Shown here: one piece after another, positions 1 through 8,843 of the stretch
Layout of the letters: each line of letters starts with the position of its first letter
Numbering within the stretch: position 1 is the first letter of the stretch
NCBI RefSeq assembly: GCF_000341345.1
Contig: NC_020302.1
Coordinates: 1,220,075-1,284,074, forward strand
From: Corynebacterium halotolerans YIM 70093 = DSM 44683
GTDB lineage: Bacteria; Actinomycetota; Actinomycetes; Mycobacteriales; Mycobacteriaceae
DNA length: 64,000 nt
Direction of reading: 5' to 3'
Program-made: the position numbers and the translations under genes
Notes under the pieces: generated by a model
What the model saw: the letters and a program-made list of their open reading frames with translations, nothing else
Told to the model about the DNA's origin: nothing
The model's database searches: none

Positions 1-1755
1 GATCGTGGCCAGCGGCTTGCCCACGATGTTGAAGAGCACGTTGAGGCGGCCGCGGTGCGGCATGCCGATGACGACCTCGTCCAGGCCCTGGCCGGCGGCG
101 GTGTCGATCGCCGCGTCCATGAGCGGGATGAGGGCCTCGGCGCCCTCGAGGGAGAAGCGCTTCTGGCCGACGTACTTGGTCTGCAGGAAGGTCTCGAAGG
201 CCTCGGCGGCGTTGAGCTTCTGCAGGATGTACTTCTGCTCGGCGTTGGTCGGCTTGGGCATGCCGGCCTCGAGACGGTCCTGCAGCCACTCGCGCTCGTC
301 GCGGTCGAGGATGTGGGTGTACTCGGAGCCGACCTTGAGGGTGTAGGCGGCGCGCAGGCGGGAGAGCACCTCGCGCAGCGTCATGGTCTCCTTGCCGCCG
401 AAACCGCCGACGTGGAAGGTGCGGTCGAGGTCCCACAGGGTCAGGCCGTGGGTCTCGATGTCCAGGTCGCGGTGGTCCGGGACCGGCATGCCGGGCTGGT
501 GCCAGCGCAGCGGGTTGGTGTCGGCGACGAGGTGCCCGCGGGAGCGGTAGGCCTCGATCAGCTGCATGACGCGGGTGTTCTTGTCGATGCCGCGGTTCGG
601 CAGGTCCTGGGCCCAGCGCATCGGGGTGTAGGGCACGCCCATGCACTCGAAGATGTGGTCCCAGAACTTGTCGTCGACGAGCAGCTGGGACATGGTGCGC
701 AGGAACTCGCCGGACTCGGCACCCTGGATGACGCGGTGGTCGTAGGTGGAGGTCAGCGTGACGAGCTTGCCCACGCCCAGCTCGGCGAGGCGGTCCTCGG
801 AGGCGCCGGCGAACTCGGCCGGGTAGTCCATGGAGCCGACACCGATGATGGTGCCCTGGCCCTTGGTCAGACGCGCGATGGAGTGGCGGGTGCCGATGCC
901 GCCCGGGTTGGTCAGGGAGATGGTGACACCGGAGTAGTCGTCCATCGTCAGCTTGCCGACGCGCGAGCGCTCGACGATGTCCTCGTAGGCCTCGACGAAC
1001 TCCTTGAAGTTCTTCTTCTCGGTCTCCTTGATGGCGGCGACGACGAGCGCGCGGGAGCCGTCCTTCTGCGGCAGGTCGATGGCCAGGCCGAGGTTGATGT
1101 GCTCCGGGGTGATCACGGAGGGCTTGCCGTCCACGACGTCGTAGGCGACGTTCATGTCCGGGTGGGCCATGGTGGCCTTGACCAGCGCGTAGCCGATGAT
1201 GTGGGTGAAGGAGATCTTGCCGCCGCGGGTGCGCTTGAGCTGATCGTTGATCATCGCGCGGTTCTCGAACATGAGCTTGACCGGCATGTCGCGCACGGAG
1301 GTGGCGGTCGGGATCTCGAGGGAGGCGTCCATGTTCTTGGCGATGGCCTTGAACATGCCCTTGAGCGCCTTGGTGCCGGCCTCGGGCTGCTCGTTGTCCT
1401 GGGCGCGGTCGAGCGGGGAGACCTGCTGCTTCTTCCTGCCGCCCGGTCGGGTGGGGGCGGCCTTGGAGGTCTCCGCCTTCGCCTTCTGGGCGGACACGGT
1501 GACCTCGGTCTCGCGCTTCGCCGGGGTGGCGGAACCGATCGGGCCGTGGTCCGGCACCGACTTGGGCTCGGAGCCCTTGCCCGCGGCGGACCCGCTCGGA
1601 GCAGCAGTCGGTTGAGCAGCCGTGACGTCCGGGGCCCCGTTCTTCTCGAAGAGGTCCCGCCACTCCCGGTCCACCGACTGGGGGTCCTTCTGGAACTGCT
1701 GGAACATCTCGTCTACCAGCCACTGATTCTGGCCGAAAGTACTAGCGCTGCTCAC
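1..1755 (-). CDS. odhA: 2-oxoglutarate dehydrogenase E2-E1 fusion OdhA (N-terminal part, cut by window edge)
   Basis: Decarboxylating component of the 2-oxoglutarate dehydrogenase complex of the TCA cycle. In Mycobacteriales it is fused to an E2-type acyltransferase domain. Only the first 585 codons lie in the window. The N-terminus reads [20 protein letters not shown], the E1-subunit N-terminal helix, followed by a Pro/Ala/Lys-rich linker and then the acyltransferase domain. That domain ends in the catalytic motif [12 protein letters not shown] (D339-H340-R341, bases 733-741). Thiamine-binding E1 sequence begins after it and runs off the edge. GTG at 1755 was chosen because corynebacterial OdhA begins at this Ser-Ser-Ala-Ser. 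An in-frame ATG at 1785 would add ten residues but has no good ribosome site. The family is regulated by the FHA protein OdhI, which is not in this window. Confidence 0.95.
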   Translation of the reverse strand, partial: MSSASTFGQNQWLVDEMFQQFQKDPQSVDREWRDLFEKNGAPDVTAAQPTAAPSGSAAGKGSEPKSVPDHGPIGSATPAKRETEVTVSAQKAKAETSKAAPTRPGGRKKQQVSPLDRAQDNEQPEAGTKALKGMFKAIAKNMDASLEIPTATSVRDMPVKLMFENRAMINDQLKRTRGGKISFTHIIGYALVKATMAHPDMNVAYDVVDGKPSVITPEHINLGLAIDLPQKDGSRALVVAAIKETEKKNFKEFVEAYEDIVERSRVGKLTMDDYSGVTISLTNPGGIGTRHSIARLTKGQGTIIGVGSMDYPAEFAGASEDRLAELGVGKLVTLTSTYDHRVIQGAESGEFLRTMSQLLVDDKFWDHIFECMGVPYTPMRWAQDLPNRGIDKNTRVMQLIEAYRSRGHLVADTNPLRWHQPGMPVPDHRDLDIETHGLTLWDLDRTFHVGGFGGKETMTLREVLSRLRAAYTLKVGSEYTHILDRDEREWLQDRLEAGMPKPTNAEQKYILQKLNAAEAFETFLQTKYVGQKRFSLEGAEALIPLMDAAIDTAAGQGLDEVVIGMPHRGRLNVLFNIVGKPLATI

Positions 1756-1801
1756 GGCAGGTACTCGCCTCATTTCCTTGCTCATTTTAGGGTCGTCTAT
1801 T

Positions 1802-1826
1802 CGACTTTAGTCGTCCCTGTACAGGG
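1802..1826 (-). promoter_or_regulatory. odhA upstream region with two adjacent palindromes
   Basis: The 125-base gap before odhA holds two perfect palindromic motifs: CGACTTTAGTCG (1802-1813, 5-bp arms) and CCCTGTACAGGG (1815-1826). Read on the minus strand, a TACCCT hexamer just upstream of the second palindrome could serve as a -10 box. These are candidate operator sites for odhA. No regulator can be assigned from the sequence alone. Confidence 0.4.
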
Positions 1827-1880
1827 TAGCGTGTCATCGCCCTGCTTCCTTCACTGCAGGTGATCCTGTAGTCACCCCCG

Positions 1881-4800
1881 TCAGCGGTGCACCCGCCACA
1901 TGGCGGCGTAGACCCCGTCGCGGGCCAGCAGATCGGAATGGGATCCGTCCTCGATGATACGTCCCTTGTCTACCACGACGATGCGGTCGGCCCGTGCAGC
2001 GGTCGCCAGGCGGTGCGCGACGATCACGGACGTGCGCCCCACGGTCACCCGGTCCGTGGCGTCGAGCACGGCGGCCTCGGTCGCCGGGTCGAGGGTGGCG
2101 GTGGCCTCGTCGAGGAGCATGACGTCGGGACGCAGCAGCTCCGCCCGGGCGAGGGCGATGAGTTGCCGCTGGCCGGAGGACAGTCCGCGGCCGCGTTCGC
2201 CGACCGGTTGGCGGAAGCCGCCGGGGATGGCGGCGATGACGTCGAGCGCGCCGATACGCCGCACGGCGTCGGTGAGGTCGCGTTCGTCGGCCTCCGGTAG
2301 GCCGTAGGCGATGTTCTCGGCGACGGTGCCGATGAACAGGTGCGCCTCCTGCGGGACCTGGGCCACCGCGCGGCGCCAGGCGGGCAGCGGGAAGTCGCGG
2401 ATGTCGGTCCCGGCGGCGGTGACGGTGCCGGCGACCGGGTCGTAGAACCGGGCCAGCAGTTTGATCACCGTGGACTTGCCCGCGCCCGTCGGTCCGACGA
2501 GCGCGACCGTGCTGCCCGGTTCGATGTCCAGATCCAGCTGCCTGGCGACGACCGTCCCGCCTTCGCTGTAGGCGAAGGAGACGTCGTCGAGGGCGAGTTC
2601 GCCGCGGGCGGCGCGGGCGGCGTCATCGCGCGTGCCGGAGTCCACCACCGTGGGGCGCTCGGCCAGCAGGTCGGTGATGCGGCGCAGGCCCACGGTGGCC
2701 TGCTGCCAGGAGTCGAAGATCTGCCCGAGCTGCTGGATGGGGCCGTAGAGCTGGGCCAGGTACATCACGAAGGCCACCAGCACACCGGCGGAGAGTTCGC
2801 CGCCGGCGACCCGGGTCGCGCCGACGCCGAGGACCACCGCGGTGGTGACCTGGGAGATGGCGTTGACACCGGGGAAGTAGGCGGCCACGGCGGTCTGGGA
2901 CCTGACCCGCAGGCGGCGGTAGTGCTCGGACTCTGCCGCGAACTCGCGCAGGGCGAGCGGGGTGCGCCCGTGCATCTGGGCGGTGCGCAGGCCGTTGACG
3001 TTTTCCTGGAAGGCGGCGTTGACCGCGGAGATCTGCTCGCGGGCCTGGGTGTACAGCCGGGAGGAGATGCGCCGGAAAACTAGCGTGACCACCACGATCA
3101 ACGGAATGGCCGCCACGGCCACCAGCGACAGGCCGGCGTCGGTGTAGACGAGCATGCCGAGGATGCCCACCAGCGTGCCCACCGCCACGATCGCCTGGGC
3201 CAGGCCGGTCTGCAGGAAGGAGCTCAGGGTGTCGATGTCCGTGGTCATGCGCGTCATGATGCGCCCGGAGAGGTTCGTCTCGTAGTAGTTCATGCTCAGT
3301 CGCTGCAGGTGCGCGAAACTGCGCAGCCGCAGGCCGAACAGCAGGCGCTCACCCGTGCGCGAGGTCAGCACCACCAGCCAGGCGGCCGCGACCCAGGACA
3401 CGGCGACGACGAGCACGCCCAGTCCGGCGATGCGCCAGAGCGTGCCGGTGGAGTTCTCGGCGACGCCCAGGTCGATCGCCCAGCGCATCAGTGTGGGAAA
3501 GGCCAGGTCGGTGACCACACCGACGATCAGCAGCACGACGACGGCCACCAGCAGCCAGCGCACGGCCCGGAACAGGTCACGCACGCGGAAGTCGGCGCGG
3601 TCGGCGCGCAGCCGGTCGGTGTCGATGCGCGGCTGTTCCGTGGCGGGCGGGAGCTTTTTCACCCGTTCCAGCAGCTCCGGGGTGGCGGTGATCGCGCCGC
3701 GGATGCCGCCGCCACCGCGGCCGCCGACGGCCCCGGACTGGTCGGTGACGTGCTCGGTCGGGCCGGTGTCGACGTCGCCCGGTGCGGGCCACAGGGTGGC
3801 GTGGTCGGGCTCGGCGACCTCCCGGCGGGCCACCGGTGCCGGGCTCAGCTCGGGGTTCATCAGCCGCTGGAACCGCGGATCCTCGCGCACCTCGTGCACG
3901 GGGCCGGTGACGGTGATCCGTCCGGCGTCGAGAATGGCCACGCGCTGCGCCAGATCCAGGGTGGACTGGCGGTGGGCGATGGCGATGACGGTGACGTCCG
4001 TCAGTTCCTCGCGCAAGCCACCGAGAATCCTCGCCTCCGTGGTGGCGTCGATGGCGGAGGTCGCGTCGTCGAGGATGAGCACGCGCGGTCGGGCGAACAG
4101 CGCGCGGGCCAGGGCGATGCGCTGGCGCTGGCCGCCCGACAGGGTCAGGCCGCGCTCACCGACGACCGTGTCGTAGCCCTCGGACAGCTCGGAGATGAAC
4201 CCGTCGGCCTGGGCGATCCGGGCGGCACGGCGGACGTCGTCGTCACTGCCGGGCGCGCCCATGGTGATGTTGTCGCGGATGGACGAGGAGTAGAGGAAGG
4301 CCTCGTCGAACACGCAGGTCACCGCGGAGCGGATCGCGGCGTCGGTCAGCCGGCGGTAGTCCACCCCGCGGCCGTCGGCGGTGGTGAGCAGGAAGCGTCC
4401 CGAATCCGGCACGTAGAACCCGCCGGCCAGCTGCACGGCCATGGACTTGCCCGAACCGGGCGGGCCGATGAGCGCGACTATCTCGCCGGGGGCCACGTCC
4501 AGGCTCAGGCCGTCGAGCACCCGGTGCCCGTCGTTGTCGAAGTGGACGTCGTCCAGCCGCAGACCCAGGGGGCCGTCGGGCAGGTCCTCCGGGTCGGCCG
4601 GGTCGTGGTGGCCGGGTTCCAGGCGGAGGATGTCGGCGATGCGGTCGAGGGAGGCCAGGCCCATCTGCAGGGTGACCACCAGCCCGGAGAGCATGCCCAC
4701 GATCTGTGTCAGCGAGGTCAGGTAGACGGAGAAGGCGAAGAACACGCCGACGGTGATCTCACCGCGCAGCACCAGCCAGCCGCCGAGCAGGATGTTGATC

Positions 4801-5594
4801 ACCAGGGCCAGCCGCGGCAGGTTCTGCAGCAGCGGCTGGAAGCGCGCCATGATCCGCGCCGCCCGCATCTTCGCCGCGTACAGCGTGCGCCCGAGGGACT
4901 CGAGCTGGTCGACCACCCGGTTCTCCTGTGCGAAGGCCTTGACCACGCGCACGCCGGTGACGGTCTGCTCGACATGGGTGGCCAGGTCGGCCGTCGACTG
5001 CTGGGCCACCCAGGTCGCCGCATACAGCGAGCGGCGGGAGAGGAACGCCACCGTGACGATCACCGGCAGAAACGCCAGCGCGATGACCGTGAGCAGGGGA
5101 GAGACACTCAGCATGATGCCGACGGTGATGATCAGCTGGATGACCATGCCCAGCGCCCACGGTCCCATCGCCACCAGGCCCTGTGTGGCATTGAGATCCG
5201 AGATCGAGCGGGAGACCACCTGACCGGTGACGATGCGGTCCTGGCCGGGGCCGTCGAGCCGCTGCAGGGTGTCCAGGATCCGGGTGCGCAGCACGTGCTG
5301 GGTGTCGATGGACAACCGGCCCGAGGCGTAGCGGCGGGCGAACTGGCAGCCGTAGCGGGCGACCGCCACGCCGATGAGCACCACGATGATGGCGGTCAGC
5401 GGTTCCACCCACGGCACCAGGTTGGTGGCGGGCGAGGAGTCGATCGCGCCGGTGGCGACGTCGAGGGCGGATCCCGTCAGCAACGGGATAGCGACCTCGA
5501 ACAACACCGCCCCGATGGTGGCCACGACGGCCGCGGCGGTGATGCCCGGCCGTGATCTCAGCGCTGCGAACAGTTCCCGGGATCCGGCGTTCAC
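1881..5594 (-). CDS. fused double ABC exporter (TMD-NBD-TMD-NBD)
   Basis: Membrane exporter with two complete ABC half-transporters in one 1237-residue chain. The first half has transmembrane helices at about 20-310, Walker A GPPGSGKS (377-384), LSGGQ (485-489) and Walker B ending ILDDATSAID. The second half has helices at about 675-960, Walker A GPTGAGKS (1034-1041), signature LSSGQ and Walker B LLDEATATLD. The first site is degenerate: Asp replaces the catalytic Glu, and the Q-loop reads VFDEAFLYSSS instead of VPQ-type. The second site looks fully catalytic. This asymmetry resembles heterodimeric exporters and the mycobacterial Rv0194-like group. The start is GTG 5594 with AGGTGA upstream. 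It lies upstream of odhA on the same strand. Substrate unknown; multidrug or lipid export is only an inference. Confidence 0.9.
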   Translation of the reverse strand: MNAGSRELFAALRSRPGITAAAVVATIGAVLFEVAIPLLTGSALDVATGAIDSSPATNLVPWVEPLTAIIVVLIGVAVARYGCQFARRYASGRLSIDTQHVLRTRILDTLQRLDGPGQDRIVTGQVVSRSISDLNATQGLVAMGPWALGMVIQLIITVGIMLSVSPLLTVIALAFLPVIVTVAFLSRRSLYAATWVAQQSTADLATHVEQTVTGVRVVKAFAQENRVVDQLESLGRTLYAAKMRAARIMARFQPLLQNLPRLALVINILLGGWLVLRGEITVGVFFAFSVYLTSLTQIVGMLSGLVVTLQMGLASLDRIADILRLEPGHHDPADPEDLPDGPLGLRLDDVHFDNDGHRVLDGLSLDVAPGEIVALIGPPGSGKSMAVQLAGGFYVPDSGRFLLTTADGRGVDYRRLTDAAIRSAVTCVFDEAFLYSSSIRDNITMGAPGSDDDVRRAARIAQADGFISELSEGYDTVVGERGLTLSGGQRQRIALARALFARPRVLILDDATSAIDATTEARILGGLREELTDVTVIAIAHRQSTLDLAQRVAILDAGRITVTGPVHEVREDPRFQRLMNPELSPAPVARREVAEPDHATLWPAPGDVDTGPTEHVTDQSGAVGGRGGGGIRGAITATPELLERVKKLPPATEQPRIDTDRLRADRADFRVRDLFRAVRWLLVAVVVLLIVGVVTDLAFPTLMRWAIDLGVAENSTGTLWRIAGLGVLVVAVSWVAAAWLVVLTSRTGERLLFGLRLRSFAHLQRLSMNYYETNLSGRIMTRMTTDIDTLSSFLQTGLAQAIVAVGTLVGILGMLVYTDAGLSLVAVAAIPLIVVVTLVFRRISSRLYTQAREQISAVNAAFQENVNGLRTAQMHGRTPLALREFAAESEHYRRLRVRSQTAVAAYFPGVNAISQVTTAVVLGVGATRVAGGELSAGVLVAFVMYLAQLYGPIQQLGQIFDSWQQATVGLRRITDLLAERPTVVDSGTRDDAARAARGELALDDVSFAYSEGGTVVARQLDLDIEPGSTVALVGPTGAGKSTVIKLLARFYDPVAGTVTAAGTDIRDFPLPAWRRAVAQVPQEAHLFIGTVAENIAYGLPEADERDLTDAVRRIGALDVIAAIPGGFRQPVGERGRGLSSGQRQLIALARAELLRPDVMLLDEATATLDPATEAAVLDATDRVTVGRTSVIVAHRLATAARADRIVVVDKGRIIEDGSHSDLLARDGVYAAMWRVHR

Positions 5595-5627
5595 GTGTTG
5601 ATCACCTCACCCTGTCTGTTCTGTTGT

Positions 5628-5646
5628 GCCCTGGTCATACCAGGGC
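5628..5646. promoter_or_regulatory. 8-bp inverted repeat before the ABC exporter gene
   Basis: GCCCTGGT-CAT-ACCAGGGC lies in the 56-base gap between the membrane-protein stop and the exporter start. On the minus strand no T-run follows the stem, so it is a poor intrinsic terminator. An operator or a 5'-leader hairpin for the exporter is equally possible. Confidence 0.4.
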
Positions 5647-5650
5647 AAGT

Positions 5651-6424
5651 TTAATCACTGACGTCCTCCGGCTTCTCCGGCTTCTCCGGCGTGGGGAAGG
5701 TGGCCGGCGGGGCGCCGAGGGATTCGCGGGCGTTGGTGATGGCGCGCTTGGCCAGTCGGCGGTTGGCGATCGTGCCCGCGACGGCCCCGATGCCCAGCGG
5801 CATGATCTTGCCCAGCCACGCCCACCTGAAGCGTTTGGTCACCTGTTTCAGGGCGGTGCGCAGGAGCCGGTTGTTGAGGGTACCCAGGGTCGGGGCGGAG
5901 AACCGCGACATCGTCGTCACCGACGGCAGACCCTTCGACTTACCCAGGTCACCGACGACCGTGTCGACGATCGCGGAGCCCTTCGACCCCAGCAGCACCA
6001 GCAGGATCAGCGCCCGGCGCCGCTCGGGGTCCTGGATGTCGACTCCGCGCAGATAGGCGCTGGCCACGGTGTAGACGGCGACGACGTCCAGGAAGACCAG
6101 GGACTCCGCGCCGATGGCCGCGGCGCCGGTGAAGAACCCGATGCCCGGGACGGCGGCCGCGGCACCCGCGCCGGCACCGGACCCGCCGGCCACGGTGAGG
6201 AAGCGCTTGTCCAGCAGACGCTGGATCTCCTGCGGGGAGGCACCCGGGTTCTTCCTCCGCAGCCGGTTGACGTACCGCTCAATGGAGGAGGACTGGATGG
6301 ACACCGCCCGGTCGAGGGCCTTCATCAGCGCGCGGCCGGCGCGCCCGGCGTTCGCCTCGACCGCCTTCGGGTCCGAACCGATGCCGTCGATGATCGGTTG
6401 CTGAGGGGTGGTGCGTGCGGCCAT
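5651..6424 (-). CDS. conserved membrane protein (EcsC-like)
   Basis: Protein of 257 residues with a Gly/Ala-rich hydrophobic core. GSGAGAGAAAAVPGIGFFTG and the following ESLVFLDVVAVYTVASAY form hydrophobic helices near residues 80-125, with a second hydrophobic stretch near RALILLVLLGS and another Gly-rich helix near LGIGAVAGTIANRR. The VPGIG core and general layout recall the EcsC family, whose function is unknown. The C-terminus is Pro/Glu/Lys-rich. ATG 6424 has the strong site AAGGAGGAG. The gene sits just upstream of the double ABC exporter on the same strand and may be co-transcribed with it. Confidence 0.7.
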   Translation of the reverse strand: MAARTTPQQPIIDGIGSDPKAVEANAGRAGRALMKALDRAVSIQSSSIERYVNRLRRKNPGASPQEIQRLLDKRFLTVAGGSGAGAGAAAAVPGIGFFTGAAAIGAESLVFLDVVAVYTVASAYLRGVDIQDPERRRALILLVLLGSKGSAIVDTVVGDLGKSKGLPSVTTMSRFSAPTLGTLNNRLLRTALKQVTKRFRWAWLGKIMPLGIGAVAGTIANRRLAKRAITNARESLGAPPATFPTPEKPEKPEDVSD

Positions 6425-6589
6425 GGCTCCTCCTTGGGCGGGCGGTGACGGTTGGCCGCCAGCCTAGCGACGCGTGGGAGGTCGTGTCATAAGGAGGAGT
6501 GCATGGGTTGGGGAGGATGAGCCGTGTCGCGCGGACATTTTCTGGGTGGGCCCAGGGTCTTGTTGGACCCAAGGTCCCCGGTTTTTGGC

Positions 6590-6664
6590 GAGGTGTATTT
6601 TCTCACGGTCCGAGGTGCATCTTCCCTGCTCACGTCTGAGGGAATCGTGGGAAAACGCACCTTT
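6590..6664 (+). repeat. palindromic dispersed element, copy 1
   Basis: Short element bounded by imperfect terminal inverted repeats of the type GGTGYATTTTC. The left end is AGGTGTATTTTC (6591-6602) and the right end reads GGAAAGGTGCGTTTTCCC on the minus strand (6649-6666). An internal copy CCGAGGTGCATCTTCCCTG lies at 6610-6628. It abuts the 3' end of the endonuclease gene. It aligns without gaps over about 43 bases with copy 3 (48748-48835, reverse-complemented). Copy 2 (7910-7993) lies on the other side of the endonuclease gene. Confidence 0.75.
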
Positions 6665-6666
6665 CC

Positions 6667-7815
6667 TCAGGCAACCCCCATCTGTCCGTTGAACCGCCCT
6701 CGAATGGCGTCCGCAATCCTGGTGGCGAGCCCGGCGGCGTCGTCGAGCATCCCGTGCGACATTCGCAGAACCAGCCACCCCGCCATAGTGAGCTCGAAGT
6801 TGATCCGCGCGTCCCGTTCCCGCTGCTGCTTGTCCCAGTGGTGGGCGCCGTCGAACATCAACGCGATCTTCCAGTCGGGCAGTGCGAGATCCAGCACGGT
6901 CAGCAGAGGTGCCCCGTTCTCCTTCGTGCCGGGTTCCCCGACCAGTCCATCGCGGTAGACAGGGACCTGCGGGAGGAATTCAACATGGTGGCGGGCCGCG
7001 GCCTGCTGCGCGATCAACTTCAACAGGGTCTCCTGGGAGGAATCCATTCCCGGACTGGACAGCGAAGTGATCCTCGCCAGTTTGCGTGCCCCGATCAGTC
7101 CTCGACCGGCCTGCAGGATATGCAGCTCCTCAACTCCCAGAAGCCGACGGAACCGGTCGGTGACCTGCACCGCACGGATTAGCGGTTCCGCCATTCCCGC
7201 GATTGTCGGGACCTGCCAGGCATGCTCTTCATCCAGGGTGGAACGGAGACACCGGACGAGAGTGAACATCGGCGGGGTGACACGCAGGGGAACGTCATTC
7301 AGGTACAGCGTCCACGGCTGAACGTCCGTCACATTGCGGTGCCTCGTCGGTCGAAGCGGATCCGTGGTCAACCGACGGTTGCCGGAACTGAGAATGCAGG
7401 TGTCCGCCCCATCGGAGAACTCCCCGATTCCGAGCAGTGCTGCGGCACTCCAGGAATCTGCTATCCACCACGGATGCTCACGCAGGTGCGCCACGATTCT
7501 CGTCCGGGCATTGACCCGGTACCGCAGCCTGCGGGGGTGGTGGCGGGAGTCGGTGACCGCGAGACCTTCCGGGCGCAGAAACTTCCGGGCTACGACGTGG
7601 TGGGGCGAGACCTGTTCGTACCAGACCTTCAGCTGATGGCGCGCCCGCGGATCGGACCGGGGAATCTGCAGGTGCGCGGCACTGCGGTCGAGCACCGCGG
7701 AAAGGCGCTGGGGGGCCGGAAAGTCACTGGGCGGAATCGGTGTTCCGTCCCTGACGTTGATGGGCCCGGACAGCTGGGGGATCAGATTGTCACTGTCAGT
7801 GCCGTGGTACGGCAT
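6667..7815 (-). CDS. DUF559/Vsr-type endonuclease-domain protein
   Basis: 382-residue protein. The C-terminal third has the PD-(D/E)XK layout of Vsr/DUF559 proteins: LLTVLDLALPDWKIALMFDG, HHWDKQQRERDARIN and GWLVLRMSHGML. These resemble the D...(E/D)xK core, the DGxxHW-type turn and the final strand. The N-terminal part is not recognised beyond a resemblance to the AbiEi-antitoxin-like proteins that often precede DUF559 in actinobacteria. The start is ATG 7815, with AGGAG seven bases upstream. It interrupts the order membrane protein - AroE and is closely flanked by two copies of the same palindromic repeat, which suggests insertion as a cassette. The activity (nicking, cleavage or recombination) is unknown. 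Confidence 0.7.
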   Translation of the reverse strand: MPYHGTDSDNLIPQLSGPINVRDGTPIPPSDFPAPQRLSAVLDRSAAHLQIPRSDPRARHQLKVWYEQVSPHHVVARKFLRPEGLAVTDSRHHPRRLRYRVNARTRIVAHLREHPWWIADSWSAAALLGIGEFSDGADTCILSSGNRRLTTDPLRPTRHRNVTDVQPWTLYLNDVPLRVTPPMFTLVRCLRSTLDEEHAWQVPTIAGMAEPLIRAVQVTDRFRRLLGVEELHILQAGRGLIGARKLARITSLSSPGMDSSQETLLKLIAQQAAARHHVEFLPQVPVYRDGLVGEPGTKENGAPLLTVLDLALPDWKIALMFDGAHHWDKQQRERDARINFELTMAGWLVLRMSHGMLDDAAGLATRIADAIRGRFNGQMGVA

Positions 7816-7909
7816 CGGCCACTCCTGGGTACGTCGCGCCAGCAGGGAGGCCCGGTCGGACCTCTTTCTGACAACGTTGGACTCCAGGAGAGCCGGAATG
7901 GTTCACCGG

Positions 7910-7993
7910 AAGTGCATTTTCGCACATCCCGACGGAGACTATTGTGCATTTTCCCTGTTCGGGAGGTCAGGGCTCCAAGAAAAATACACCTCG
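7910..7993 (-). repeat. palindromic dispersed element, copy 2
   Basis: Second member of the element family, 95 bases upstream of the endonuclease start codon. Ends are AGTGCATTTTCGC (7911-7923) and, on the minus strand, CGAGGTGTATTTTTCTTG (7976-7993). An internal copy TTGTGCATTTTCCCTGTTC lies at 7942-7960, in the opposite relative orientation to that in copies 1 and 3. The element is framed by a perfect 10-bp inverted repeat, GGTTCACCGG (7900-7909) and CCGGTGAACC (7997-8006), so the whole region could fold into a long hairpin. Confidence 0.75.
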
Positions 7994-8011
7994 CCCCCGG
8001 TGAACCCGTCC

Positions 8012-8824
8012 CTAGTCCCGGTTGGCGAACTCCTCGGCGGCGATGACCTGCTCATCGGTCGGCCGCACGCCGGTGTAGAGGGCGAACTGCTCGGCGGCCT
8101 GCAGGGCCACCACCTCGCCGCCGTTGATGGTCGGCCGGCCCAGCCGCTCGGCGGCCTCGATCAGCGGGGTGCGCACCGGGTAGGCCACGACATCGAAGAC
8201 CATCGCGGCCTCGGCGATCTCCCCGTCGCTGAACACCTGCACGTCCTCGTCCTCACCGCGCATGCCCAGCGGGGTGACATTGACGAGCAGGCCCGCGCCC
8301 TCGGGCACCTCGGTGGAGTAGTCCCAGCCGTAGCGCTGCGCGAGCGCCGGGCCCGTCTGGTGGTTGCGGGCGACGACGGTGCCGGTCATCCCGTGGTCGG
8401 CCAGCGCCGCGACGACCGCGTTGGCCATGCCGCCGGAACCGCGCAGCGCCACCGGCAACGACGGGTCCACACCGTGGGTGCGCAGCAGGGAGGCCACTGC
8501 CACATAGTCGGTGTTGTAGCCGGTCAGCTCGCCGTCGGTGTTGACGATCGTGTTGACGGCGTCGATACGCTCGGCGGAGGGGTCGAGGCTGTCGATGAGC
8601 GGGATGACGTCCTGCTTGTAGGGCATGGACACACCCGCCCCACGGATGTCGAGACCGCGGATGCCGGCGACGGCGGCGGTGATGTCGGTGGGGGCGACTG
8701 CCTTGTAGATGTAGTTGAGACCGAGCTCCGCATACAGCCAGTTATGGAAGCGCACGCCGTGATTCGAGGGCCGGGCGGCCAGCGAGATGCACAGCGTGGT
8801 TTCGCGGTCGACGTGGTTAACCAT
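8012..8824 (-). CDS. shikimate/quinate dehydrogenase family protein (AroE paralogue)
   Basis: 270-residue NAD(P)-dependent oxidoreductase of the shikimate dehydrogenase family. Visible signatures are GVSMPYK with the catalytic Lys, NTIVNTD for substrate binding, the dinucleotide turn GSGGMANAVVAAL, and VNVTPLGM. The N-terminal substrate loop reads SLAARPSNHGVRFHN rather than the usual SxSP-containing motif, so this is a paralogue rather than the main biosynthetic enzyme. Its true substrate is uncertain. ATG 8824 matches the family N-terminus and gives 19 bases to the divergent esterase gene, so the two starts share a very short control region. Confidence 0.85.
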   Translation of the reverse strand: MVNHVDRETTLCISLAARPSNHGVRFHNWLYAELGLNYIYKAVAPTDITAAVAGIRGLDIRGAGVSMPYKQDVIPLIDSLDPSAERIDAVNTIVNTDGELTGYNTDYVAVASLLRTHGVDPSLPVALRGSGGMANAVVAALADHGMTGTVVARNHQTGPALAQRYGWDYSTEVPEGAGLLVNVTPLGMRGEDEDVQVFSDGEIAEAAMVFDVVAYPVRTPLIEAAERLGRPTINGGEVVALQAAEQFALYTGVRPTDEQVIAAEEFANRD

Positions 8825-8843
8825 GCTCACTACCGTAGAGGAT

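Noticed and set aside
55..1863. 602-codon open frame on the plus strand opposite odhA
   Set aside because: It is an antisense shadow of the high-GC odhA coding sequence; the translation is low-complexity Gly/Val/Leu/Asp and has no domain.
3309..5555. 748-codon plus-strand frame opposite the ABC exporter
   Set aside because: Its translation is rich in Gly, Asp, His and Gln without any fold, while the minus strand encodes clear ABC motifs.
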